From: Pohlia nutans
Taxonomy: Eukaryota > Streptophyta > Bryopsida > Bryales > Mniaceae
Length of the DNA: 64,000 nt
NCBI GenBank assembly: GCA_022496805.1
Contig: CM040086.1
Span: forward strand, 12,960,501 to 13,024,500
Direction: 5' to 3'
Shown here: positions 10,709-23,900 of the stretch, one piece after another
How the letters are laid out: the number at the start of each line of letters is the position of its first letter
How positions within the stretch are numbered: position 1 is the stretch's first letter
Translations under genes and position numbers: made by a program
Notes under the pieces: model-generated
What the model was told of the DNA's origin: nothing
The model's database searches: none
Seen by the model: the letters and a program-made list of their open reading frames with translations, nothing else

Positions 10709-12313
10709 TTATGACAATTGCCCACTATCAACAATCTTAACTTCTTCTGTAGGCATTCCTGATTTAGAACCAACTACTTCCATTGCCTTAAGTACTTCTA
10801 ATCCTTGAAGTAAATGTCCAAAGACTACATGCATATCATTCAACCAAGGTGTTGCTACTGTACAAAGGAAAAATTGAGATCCATTTGTATTTGGACCCTT
10901 GTTAGCCATAGATAATGTACCAGCTCCTGTGTGTTTATGAATGAAATTTTCGTCAGGAAATTTGCTTCCCCAAATTGAAGGGGAGTTTCCTTTTCCATTT
11001 GTCAAGTCTCCACCTTGGCACATAAACTCTTTGATGATACGATGGAAACATGTGCATTTATAATGAAGTCGGATACCATCACTATTTATACCCAATTCCC
11101 CTGTACAAAGGGCTCGAAAATTGTGTACTGTGACAGGGTTTGTATCTTCATATAACTTCATCACAAGTCGTCCAACATTTTCATTCTTTCCAATGCCAAT
11201 GTCAAAAAACACAATTGGATTGTTTTGCTTTAGGGTTTTCCTACATGAAACCAAATGAACAAAAAGGTAATATATGATTTGCATTATCATTGATATTTGT
11301 GAAAGTTTTGTTGAACTAAAATTCAACATTGGCACACCAAAATTTAATTGAACCTCAAAATTCACAAAGGTTTCTATCAAATCATTGGATTTGATAGAAA
11401 TAATATCAATACTTTAATAATGTTATGTACATATGCACAAATTCATTCACTACTTCGTTTTAAGTATTCATGTTTTAATCCAAATCTAATTAATCAAATA
11501 ATTATTTTTATTGATTTATCATATTCATGAAGAGATTATATCAATTTTCTTATCTACATGCTCTATTGGTATATAAAAAAAATGTCATGTATGCTTTGAA
11601 CAAGTCATGAAAATTGTCATGAAAAATATTGAATGATTTTTTGTATTTTTTGAACACCATCCATTATAATTTTTTGATTTGAAGTTTGAAAAAATAAAAC
11701 AACCTTTATGTGAAAATATATGAATAAATGTACGATAGTTTGTTTATTGTTTCAAAAATCATAAGAATTCTAGTATTAAATAATTGTTATACATTGAATA
11801 ATTATCCATCATTTTTTTGAAAGCAATGATATAATATAAATGATACATGTAATCTTCTTCTCAATATCAAATAATATATACATACATAATTTTTATTTTT
11901 TTCATTACATTTGAAATGTCAACTTGTGGATAATTTTAAGAATTGATTCAATTATCTTTATATAATTTGCAATTATAGAATCAATGTGTTGAATTAGAAA
12001 TAAATAAACAAATAAAAATTGAATACTTTTGTGATAATAATTGTTGTTCACAGGTCCATTGTGGTCCAAGAGCTATATTATTGGTAACTTTTGCTGCTTG
12101 TGCTCTTGCTAAGAGGGCTTCAAAATCTACATCATTGTCATGAACTTTTTCATTAACTTGTACACGTGATGTTTTGGTTTCTAAGTTTTCATTTAAACTT
12201 GGTGTAGAAGAAGCATTGGTTTCTACTTTTACATTTAAACTTGGTGCACTAGAAGCAGGTCCTATGAAATGAACATGTGATTTACTTGATTTGCATCCCA
12301 AACCTTTTCCCAT
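10709..12313 (-). CDS. cyclophilin-type peptidyl-prolyl isomerase with novel N-terminal extension
   Basis: Exon 1 is 12313-12027 and exon 2 is 11240-10709; donor CAAAA|GTATTC and acceptor CATGTAG|GAAAAC join in phase 2 for 272 residues. Residues about 101-272 are a full cyclophilin domain catalysing proline cis-trans isomerisation. FHRIIKEFMCQGGDLT supplies the catalytic Arg, Phe and Met/Gln strand, GPNTNGSQFFLCT follows, and PWLNDMHVVFG keeps the Trp and His of the cyclosporin pocket. The first 95 residues (Ser/Asn/Val-rich, then FEALLARAQAAK) are not a normal cyclophilin start and show no targeting signal I recognise. Base composition is as AT-rich as its surroundings, unlike the ZFYVE26-like gene. 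If the intron call is wrong, exon 2 alone would be a cyclophilin without its own clear ATG, possibly a retrocopy. Confidence 0.75.
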
Positions 12314-14162
12314 GTTCTATTTTAATTTGAATTTGAGTTAATTATAATTTATTGTATCTATTTTTAATATTAAATATAATTTAAAAAAAATTAGTTCAAA
12401 ATCAAAACCAAATTTGTATGAATGGATTTGATTTTGAATATATGTATTTTAGTTTTCTAAAATAGAGAACATGTTCAAATGTATTAAAACTTGTGTCTTT
12501 CTTATTCATATATAATTTTCTTTTGACTTAAGAACAAACCTAATACTAATTCAAAATAGATATTATGCACATGAAAAAATAAAAAATAAAAATCCAACCT
12601 GGCCATGGAAAATTCATTAAATACTTGAAGCCTCCACCTTCTAGTCAACACAACATTATAATTTCTTGGCAGAGAGGAAGAATTACTTCTAAACAACAAG
12701 GATGGAATGTATATAAATAAATTTAAATTTGAGTGATGGATTCTTGTGTGCTGAACTTGTCGGTGGAGTGACAATTTTTAGTGAAGGTACTCTACATTCA
12801 TGACACTTTCATAAAAACTATGAAATATACAAAGATTAATGGTTTAGGTGAAAGAACTCATTCCTAGTCCTTTAGTGCATATTTGAAAAATGAATCAAGG
12901 GATCTAAACTTTTGTTTATTAAATTGTTGTAATTATGTGATTTCTTTTTGAAATCACATTACATTAGAACAAGAATTCGGAGTATTTGTAACATTTTTTC
13001 GTTTAGATACTATGATTTGCACACCACCACTTTTAGTACTCACTTCTATAGATCAACGTCAACAATTTTCTCAGAATGTTCTTAAGCCCTTGTTGGATTA
13101 CATCCTTTATACTATCGAATAAAATAATTCAACTCTTCAACCCTCGTTGCTTGGGCGAGCTAAAGTTTAAAAAAATGCTATGCAATTCCTATGATCCCCT
13201 AATAGATGCTTAAGGTTTGGAGGTGCAACAACGGGCCTCTAAAGAACGTTATACTCCCATTCATAGTTTTTCTTTAACACAACCAAGGAACAACTAAAAA
13301 TATATATTCAATATTGCATTTGCAAACCTACTATGTTGGTACTAACAGGTTTGCACTAAACCCTTTTTCAATGCAATTTTCAACCAAAATGTTGCCAGCC
13401 AAAGTAGAAGCAATAAAGTGCCTTCTTAAGCATGCTCATTGCACTTGACGATACAAAGTAAGTATAAGCATGAAGTAAGTGTAGACGTGTGTTGGGGTGT
13501 GTATTGCAAGATTTTGTAGACAAGAGGATGAGGCGAGGCTGCCTTCTAAGCAAAGGACTTTACGTCTTTTTGTTGTCTGTGCCCCACCATAGGAGAAACT
13601 ACGGAAACGCTTCATTTTCAAGGAGTTACATGGCTGAACAATACAAACAAGGTGTAAAAGTAAATCTAGGGTAAATGCTTGTTTCAAAAACAAATAAATT
13701 AATAGGAGCAATGATTTATCAAAACATCAATTTGATGTATAAACAAAAGTTGTACATTATGAATCTTAGATTCTATCCATAGGGTTAGATCTATGATTGC
13801 AATCACCAATATTTTATATAAAATTTGAAACTTAAAATTCAAAAATCTTTTGTAATTCAATTACGAATAAGATATTCACAATCCACCAACTACGAGAAAA
13901 GCTCTAATTCAGATATTCAATAGCTAATGGTAGTGCTATCAATTAACACAGAATTACTAATTTTATGTTTAGGATAATATCATACCGCTCTGGGAAACAT
14001 CCTTCTTTTGCCATAAGTGGATCCCAACAACAGTCCAAAAACCCTCTCCAGTGACATTCTAAAATATCCACACTTGTGACACTGTCATGGAGTGCAGCAC
14101 ACTTCCCGCACATTCAAACTTACTATGTCATAGTGAAAAAGTTGAGACCCAAGGTGGTCAGA
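12314..14162. other. AT-rich intergenic DNA with family 5 fragment
   Basis: I see no convincing gene. Bases 13728-13900 match part of the TTAA-element at 45633-46208 (the block around TTAGATTCTATCCATA and GTTAGATCTATGATTGC), so this is a truncated copy. Confidence 0.4.
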
Positions 14163-14402
14163 TTAATCCCTAAAAAACCAAAGATTCATGGTTTTAAAAT
14201 GTCAAATTCAATTGATCATATTGTACAAAATAAAATTTAGATGAAATTAAATTTTATATCACCATAATAAGTAAAGAACATTGCACATGTTGGTCAAAAA
14301 ATAAATAAATTTGAACAGAAAGAAGTCCACATAGGAACTACTCTAAAATGGCTAAAGAAAACATGAGGCCCAATTTGGGCTTCTTGGTCCTTCAGGGGTT
14401 AA
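14163..14402. mobile_element. TTAA-element, family 1 (240 bp)
   Basis: Starts TTAATCCCTAAAAAACCAA and ends TTGGTCCTTCAGGGGTTAA. The interior has the family 1 signatures GATTCATGGTTTTAAAATG, ATTGATCATATTGT and GAAGAACATTGCA-like blocks. It lies about 590 bp beyond the stop of the ZFYVE26-like gene. Confidence 0.75.
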
Positions 14403-14993
14403 AGAGGCTTGAGTGTAGTGTACTGTACTGTACATAACATTCTAGAGCCTGGATACTCCAGAGCATTCACCAGTTCTACATGTTCCCAGAGATTGCAGGC
14501 TACATATTACTACAGTAAACCCAAATATGCACACAAGAAACAAACTGTGATTATGGATTTTGCAATAATAAACATGGGATCAAAAGACGCTGAAATTCAC
14601 ATGAAATACAAAATCGGTACAGAACTGAATTACTCTATCACAGCAGACCCAACAGTCTGTTAGTGCTTGGAATCAGGAATCTAATTAAACTGGACCCCGT
14701 TGAAACACAAGTTCTAGGTGTACAAGATTGGCAAGCTATTCGGCTAAAAATAATCATTCATCTTTTTTTGATGTGAGTATGATACTGCAATTACGGTCCT
14801 AACCACAACTTTGGTCAACCTGGGTATCCCAAAAGATTATCTATACAGTGATGACGACTTCCGCATCCGAACTCTCCTCTAGACAAGATATCTCAATCCT
14901 ATATTCTGGCAACACAAAATAGAAGTGCCAACACTCTAACGAAATGATAACACAAGGACGTATCTACTAGGAATATTAGAAGTTTACAAAGGC

Positions 14994-17900
14994 CTACACA
15001 CTGTGGGCTGCCAGCCACTGCTTGCATAAATCCTCCACTGCCAGAGAACCTGTCTGTCGTGCCTGTTTGGACACAATGCACAGAAAAGTTAATTCACATG
15101 TTCAACATCCAAGTAATCAAATGTGAGCTTTAAAGAGGTTTTACACTCTTGGATGGTAATGGTTCATTCGACACCCAAGAACGAAACAGTTGCTAGAAAC
15201 TTAATTAATACTCCCTCTGTCCAGAAATAACTGTCATAGTTTTTGGCATATTTCAACTTAACGTTTCATTTGCCAAAAAAAGTCGTCTCAGCACTCTAAA
15301 AATGGATTATCTTTAACAGTAGTATGTAGTTTTTGTATCACTCTCCTTGTACGCCCCATTTGAAGTGGACAGGGCTCACGTTAGAAGTATAAAACATAGT
15401 GGAAAAAGTAGGAAAAAAACAAATGCCAAGAACTAGGACAGTTATTTCCGGACATAGGGAGTACGCCCCGTAGCACGCACAACAATTTTATAGTAACAAA
15501 CATCAAATGTAGAAATCATTACCACATGAGCCACATATTGTACGTCTGATATGTTCTCACTGCGCGATGCTATTTGAAATGCACTCTTCAAGCGCCCACA
15601 AATAACGCATGCTAAAACTTTCCTGTTCACCATGGAAATTCAAACAACGATTCGGTAAAATTGTGGAACACATGTAACATTCCACCACAAAACAATAATG
15701 CTTTTGAATAAAAGTTCTTCGAATACAGCACTGAAAAATGTACAAGTCGTTTGATAGGAAATATGCACGTACCTATGATTACTTGACAGCTTATCAATCA
15801 AGCCAGTTGGCCGTTCTCGATGACGATTCGCATATACATTGATTGCAGCACCCAAAACCTGCTCCAAAACAATCCCCATGAGTGTTTTCTACAACAAACA
15901 TGCTCTGTGCAAACCAGTCATAGGTCCAAAGCTAGTTTGGGAATCACACAAAACTACACAAAATTTATGTCCTTGAAAAAGGAGTTAAGAAGAAGTATGT
16001 GTTCTAGCACACCTGGTCCCAATCATCGTCCTCTATAGTGCCTTTGATGTTCCGTAGTAGTTCGGCCAGCTGGTTGCTCTTCTTTCTTTCTGCTAAAGAA
16101 GCAGCTACACCAGCGTAGATGTGCACAGCTGCAATAATTAACCGGATTAATTCACTTCAGACTCTTCAAAGTGGCAAAAGCAATAGTTTCTAATACATTA
16201 TCCGTTTTAAATCATATATATGGACTTGTAACTGATTTGTGACATTGACTTCACAGTGAACATAATCTCAAATCCTGAAAAACCACTACAGGATTTGAAT
16301 GTCTTGCTGTCAAACAACTTTTCGACATTGCCAGTATTCTTGTAGACCTTGACCAGGATAGCATTATCGATTCGTACCAGTAAGTTTAAATTCGTTAATG
16401 ATTCGGAATGCCAAATCAAAATTCTTCTCAACAAGCTTTTCAGCAACTTCACATCTTCGCCTGTATAAACAAAACGGATGTTAACAAAAGCACTCCACAT
16501 GTGACTGCACTAAAATAGAAAGTAAACAATAAAGGTATTGATGACCTATGTTTTTAGCACAGGATACTGCGTGCAGGTCAGACTTCAAAATCAACAGATA
16601 ATTCGTGATGGTCAGTCCGGTGCATTAATAAAATCCAAAATCAAATGCAAGTGACGTAATGGATGAGGAGAAATATCTTAGATATATATACAGGCACAAG
16701 TCCAAACTATAATCTTACTTGACAGTGTCTGAATCGTTTGGGTTCCCAAAGAGCGAATGCCTCCACGGTGGTCCCTCGGAGTCACCAAAAGTACGTACCA
16801 CCTCAATCTGTGACAATCAAGCAGTTATCAGCAGCCACTTCTCTATTAGAACTCGTATGATATTGTTGAAAATATTGTAAATAAGTAATCTAAATGAACG
16901 GTGTTTAGCCATTTCATTCATAAAACATCCAAGACACAGTGAACCATCATAAATCTGGTAGTGCGGATGCATCAGAGGGAGGATGTTGTTCAACTATATG
17001 ATACTAGTTATTAGAGATACAATTTAACACTTGTCAGATAAAATAACAGCAATCCTTACTTGTACAGCAACTCGAGATGTAAACTTGATAAGTTCTTCCT
17101 CAGTGAGTTTCTGAGAAGGAAGTTTTCCTCGACTTGCTTTTGTGACGCCCTTCGTCGTTTCTCCAGATTGTTGTCGTGCTAATAGGCCCTCGTCAAAATG
17201 CACCTGCCAGGGATGAACGCGATTAGTGCTTTGAAACAAAATAAAATCGAGAAGCCTCACCAAGGCCATCAAGTATGAAGGCCACCAAGTATCAGAACTG
17301 TTGTATGAAGGACTTGGAGCTTTGGCAAAACAGTATGCTCAGTTGTCGATTCAAGGGGAACACAGAGTGATGTCACAAGAACTTGAAAACTAGCTCACTA
17401 CCAATATCTACTTGATTCTCAGAAGCAGAATACCTTTGCGTGTTCCAAGTGGCGCAAAGCTTGTTCATGGTTTGACGAATTCAAAAAGAGCTGGATACAG
17501 CACAAGCCAGCAGCCACATAGTCTTTTTTCAAAACCTGCAATTGTCGGAAGTTAGCCTTCCACCACCAAGCTGAGAACAACAAGGTCACAATTGTATATA
17601 GTGTACGATAACCAAATTGTCTATTTCGAATGGATAATAGATATCCCACAATTGTTGCTAGAGCCCCTAAGCAATAGTAAGGGTAAGGAAGATGTTTGAA
17701 CGTTACCTGAAACCGGTACAAATGATTGAAATGTCGATGATTTTCAAAGTAAGTACAGATTCGAGTAAGAGCTGAAGCTGTATGTTGAGATACTGGTGAG
17801 TCTGGATTGTTGGAGTCAACAATTCGGGCAGCAATAACCCTTTCTAATATTGGAACAACTCCAAAGGCAACGCAATTGTCACAAAGGTCATCCAGTGAGC

Positions 17901-20900
17901 CGTAGTCAGTAGCCAGAGGATCGGGCCTTTGGGGCGATGATGAAGGAGTCTGAGATTGGTAGGAAGATGGGAGAGGAGCTGGTGGAAGGCTATCAAAAGG
18001 AAAGAAAAGGTTGCAAGCATCAGTGTAGCGGCAGTGCTGAAACATAAACTGCATGAGCTCCTGGCGATTATGCTGTTATCAAATACACATCACTTATTGT
18101 TAGTACGATATCAAAGATCACATCCTCAGCATTGAACAAGGGCAGGAATATACCCCTACACATTCAGGCTGAAGAACAGCGTCATTTATGCTCATGTCAT
18201 GAAGAAATCTCAGACATACCAAGCAATAAAAAGTGATCAACGTAAAAACTGCTGTTAATCTGAATCAGATGCATCTACTCCTGAAACAGGTCACGGTCTA
18301 ACCTCTTGCAGGTAATAAACACATTCCTCATAGCGGGTTTCATCGAGGTGGCTGTGTGGGGGAGACTCATCTCCATTAATCAGCGTGTTGATAGTTTGAT
18401 GACTGTCTGCAGATTCCTCAGATGAACGACGAGATCTATCAGGCTTGTTGAACGGAGGAACATACAGCACATTTAGATAGGAATCAGCTGAAAGCGAGTC
18501 ATCCGAAGAAGTTGACACACTTCTTGCCATATGCGCATACCTGCAACCAGTTCATTTCAAATGGTCGTTACTCAGCTGTACCACTATATTATAACAATCA
18601 GCCAGCATGGAGGATCTATGACTAACGAAAAATCATCAAAGACCAGTCGCTTCGTCATCAACATGCCAAAAAGTATCCATCAAGCTTATACAACATACTA
18701 CAAAAGAACTGCCATCAGGAGTTTGAATATCCACTTACAATGAGCGTGCACCAAACACATCTGCTGGTGGACCAGATTCCATGGCATGGATAATTTTTTG
18801 CACCACTTGAGCTGGGTCTCCATTAAGTAACTGTAAACATCGCCTAGAAACCAAAAAATACGATCTTCAATTGAGTCGTCAAACTATCCTCCAATTGTTC
18901 AAGTCATCTTATCTCAACGAAACCCATGGAACGACATACTCCATACATTTAACCTCTAAAATTCACAAGGAGAAATCATCACAGCTAACATGGTGAAAAA
19001 ATACATCACGCTTTGAAGAATCCAGTGGGCGGAAACGTTACTCACTTGAACTTCACCCTTGCCTGAGCATAGTGCTCAATGCGAAGGAGCGCGTGGCCCC
19101 AAGCCTCCCACACTGAGACCGGGTCAATCTGAAAATTAAACAGATGTGTCAACTACTCAAGACATGCAGACTCAACACCCGTCGCAGCAAGACCTGTCAA
19201 ATACTAATCCCATCCTTCTACCTAAAGGTAGAGTGTTATGCACCTTGCATTTTGTACACATAAAAACAGCCAGATTGTAGCGCTCATCCGCAATAAGCCG
19301 CTCTCGCAGCTGCCCCGCAGCATCGTCGTCAATAATATCATTCAAGGATGCGGGGACATAACTTCCAAACAGAGTCTGCAAAAGCTCCACACGATTCAGC
19401 CAGATTTCTGCCTGCTCAAGAACCTCAAGAAGGTTGATTGATTCCTGAGCACCGTCAGTGTTACTTCCAGATGTTGCTGAAGAAGTTGTTGCTGCGCCTA
19501 CATGATCCAAAGGTTCACTGCTGTCACTATCTACAGCTTTGGGACTGTTTGGAGCTTTCTCTGACTTCCCTGTGAGTTTCTTTAAATGATCCCTTGCATG
19601 TTGCAGAGCCTGCAAAAGAGAATTGAAATTTTAGAATATTCTTGATAGTAAAGATTTGGTACCAGTACCACATATCATTCTCATTTGAAAAAATTCATAA
19701 CGATGAGAAAGGGATTCATTTTCAAACTATCACTCGGACATTGAATACTAGGATGTGCAAAGCAATATCTATCATAAATCAAGGCATCACAGGTACAATC
19801 AAATTAAGGAAATTATTTGAACCATACCTGGACAAATGCCTCGGCAGCATGAAAGCCTCTTTCCGCAGATTCGTTAAAGGTAGCAGGGGGTAGCTGATCA
19901 GATGAGAGATACCGCTTGATTTGAACAATACAAATATCAACCGCTGCTTTGCAAGCTACAGCCTCTGAAGAACACAACTCGAGAAGTGCCTGAAAAGGAA
20001 ATCACCTCAAGCTCAAACTAACTTTCATATATAAATTACAGACTTTGTGCAATTATTGCACACGGTAATAAAATGATTCTCCACTTGAGACTTATCCAAA
20101 AAAGATAAAAAAATATCAGAACAAAAATAAGCACACAAGAAAACACGACAAAAAGAACGCTTATTTGAAAATCTCAAATAACAGTACTCTAAAATAAAAT
20201 TCACTCCAATTTATTACCATCTCCTTAGTATGATTATGAAAGAGGGACTGCATCAAACGATTGTAAGATATGAAGTTGTACCTTGAAAAGAATGCTACTG
20301 GGTGCACTTTCATACCGATGAGAATTACGAACAACATCATCCTTTGTCGGGTCCCCAGTTAAAACCCACTCCTCTGTAATGGTCATAGGGGCTGGGCGTT
20401 CGTAGCCTTCAAGGGCGGTTAGTCCAGTGGGCGCACGGTCCTCTGGAACACCAGCCAAGGCTTCCCATGCGGCCTTATGGGAAGGAGGAAGCATTCCAGC
20501 TATTTTCCTCTTGCGACTACTGTTATCTTGATTAATGATCTTGTTTCCTGTGTCTCTTTGTGTCCATGAAAATGCTCGTCTCTGCAGTGTGTTGAGCCCA
20601 CTGTTGAAATTGGACCGAGCAGTCGGAGTAACTGTACGCGTGATTGGTTTAGCTGCAGCAGTTATAGTGGATGTTGAACTTCGTCGTTCGAGGGGGGGAG
20701 CACTGCTAATGGTCAGAGCTTTTGCAGCGTATATTTTGACAAGCTCATCATCTTTGAGGGATGGAAATGCTTGCAGAAGCTGGAAAAAGACCATAACGCA
20801 ACTCATCAGAATAACGATGCAAAATGCACTATCAGTTCATCTCTGTAGAGGTCTTGCAAGAATTAGCTAAAATCAGAATCAATCACTCACTTGAGAAGCC

Positions 20901-23900
20901 GCCTTTAACTGCTTCCCCATGAGCAGAGTCTCAAGGATGAGACGTGGATGCTCATGTAGTGCAGAGCACCGTTGCTGCCATGGCAGTGGTAGAGCTCCAA
21001 GCATTCGTAAGCCCAAAGCTAGGCGATCCAGCCTTGCGTGCTCCTCTTCTGTGAGACTCCCTACTCGTCTCTTCAAAAAGAAATGAACCTGCCCAGACGA
21101 AATGGTTTCAAGAAACATAGCTCCGACTTCCAGAATGCGTGGGGAAACTCAGCAAAGGAAAACTGATTCTCCAAACACAATGTTTTAATTGAGTCCTAAA
21201 GGTAGGTCTTAAGTACCCACAGTTGCTGCAAGATAACATTATAAGCTATTTGAACATAACCATCCACCCAAAATAGGCAAGCAATTTAGGGTAACAAAAT
21301 AACATTTTGATTTAGTATACCCCTCTTTTGCATCATTGACGTTGTAACGTATTCACTGCCATCTGAAAATAGTGAACACGTTACAACGTCCCTCTCAATA
21401 AACATGTCGTAGAGGATTTATGTGTTCCTTGGTTCTGAGAAAATAGTGTGGAGTCATAGATATGAAATAATTCGATCAAGTCATTATGCAAATTGCACAG
21501 AGACCAAAACGTAAAGACAATAGGGCTAATAAGCACTCACCAACAATTGCTTCGACTGGAGATTTGGCAGAAGCTCCATTGCTGCCATGGCGACAGGCAA
21601 AGCATCCTCAGGGTGAAGCAGAGAGTTGAGAAATCGTAGACCACCAGCAGGGCCGCCACCACTAATGGGATCAGTGGTCAGCAACTTCACCAATTGGCGG
21701 CCTTGCAATTCTCTCCGCAAATCACTTGATAATTTGAAGGACTCTGCAACATCAAGTGCTGCTGAGACGGCACCTTTCCCGGCCAGACGAAGTGCCAAGC
21801 CTTCAGGATCAGATTGACAAAGAGCTTCAACCTGCATAACCAATGACGTGTGTCGTTCACAAAAGGTGGGATATGACAAAAAATTCTAAAGCTATGAAGC
21901 GTTTCAACCCATAAAGGATCTCCAAATTTGAAGATTTATACAGATCTAGTTTAAAGATGATGTAGGAACCAAACTTTTAAATTATACCCATATAGTCAAA
22001 TCTATGGTTTCTATCACCAATAAGGTTATATAAAAAAATTATTTCAAAATTCCTCTTAAATTTGATTTGTAACTGAGGATTTTATTGCATTGTACCTCTT
22101 GCCACTGGGTGAATCGGTTGTCAGCTCGTTGAATACGGCCATACTGCTGTAGAGTGTCTCTCTTTTTGACTACCTACATTCAATAATTTGTCCACATGAT
22201 CAGATGAAGTAATTACGAAGCACAAACGGTCTTCAAAACTACTTGCACAGTAGGAAGTAAACAAACAGACAATTTCACGATTGACAATTTACACCCTCAT
22301 ATAAATGCAAAAATAAGGACAACCATGACAATCCAATTGATCATGCTTAGTGTACGAGACCTCAAGGTAGAGCGAATCATCGGGGGATAAATGGCAGCTG
22401 CACATTGTGAGGACATCGATTGCTGCATCAAGATCCCATCTCTGCAAATACCTGCAAAGTTTTCTCACTCGTAAGATGCTAAGCACATCTCTTGAAGCGA
22501 TAATGCAGGAGATAAAGACGGTTTCCTATAACCATTAAACGCAACCAACAATGAAAATTCCAGTTCATGCTTGCTAATTGAGAATGCATCTTTTGGTCTG
22601 TCTTTGACTCACTTCATGGCAAGGGTCGCAGCCAAAGTCTTGTTCCGAAGACGTATACAATATTGCCAGCTGCTGCTGTAAGGATGGCTGCTATTATTTC
22701 CCTGCCATTGGTTACCAGACTCTGATCCAATTTCCTCCCCTTTCTCGATCAACAACTGTAACAACTGGTCTGGAGCGCCATCCCTCAACCATCTGTCAGA
22801 GACTGATAAAGCTTCCACCAGCTTTCCTTCCTCCATCAATCTGCCTCATATAAGTCAGACTAAGTCTCCGATTACGGTACTCAATGCCAATTTTCAACGT
22901 ATAAATCCAGTTTACGTGTCAAAGGCACGCATAATACCAAAAGCCTGAAGTATCTGACATGCTAGCGATTTACATAATATTCTCAACAACATATTCGGAT
23001 AAGAAAAGATAAGTCAAGGTGTCTTAACTCATCTCTTCAAGTCAAAAGATACGACAGCAAAGACTTTGAGTAGCACGGAAACATACTTCTGGTTTTTCAA
23101 GACAATTTATTCATCAAGACTCAAAAAGTAAGCCGCAATCTTCAAAAAGATTGATTTCATATATAATTACCTCATGACTGCCTCAGAGTAAGGAGCTTCA
23201 TTCTCCCAGTCAAACATGAGAGAATATGAGCTCGTTCGTTTTTCATTCTTGGATTCTCCAGAGATTGGTGTAGCAACACCTTGGCCATCCTCTGCAGGAG
23301 GTTTCATACTCCATTGTGATGCTAGCTCTGAAGTTTCAGGAACCTCATCTCTCTGATCAGAATCGGTCTGTAAATGGATATCATCCAACTCTATTTCACG
23401 TGGACGCTTAAGTGATGTTTTTCCACCCTCTTCCCTTCCTGCATCTTGCTTAAGCTTGTGCGAGGACGTGGATACGTCCGACAGACTTTGCAACTTTGCC
23501 TGCAACTGAATCCACCGATTCAATGTAGGATATCTGTACATTTAAACATAGGGTATTATGATATGTTCCAGAATTAGTACAGCTTCAACAGTAAGCAATG
23601 AAACACTGACCAAATCAACTTTTCCATGTACTGATGAGGATGCACGTTCTTGCAGCAAATCCTTGTAAATATTTTATCATAGAATAATAGGTTCAAAACA
23701 GGTCAATAGGTAGCAGTATTGACAAGCAAGGTAGAATGCAGTTGCTCCAAGGACGATATCAAAGACTTGTGATTTGTGAACCACTTACTTCTCAGACTGC
23801 TCCAAGGCAAAATCGAAGAAAGAACGGTCCGCATCCACGGCAGCACTTGAATCAGCTAAGCCTGGATCCTTAGCTCTTATGGTAAAACAACTTTGACCAA

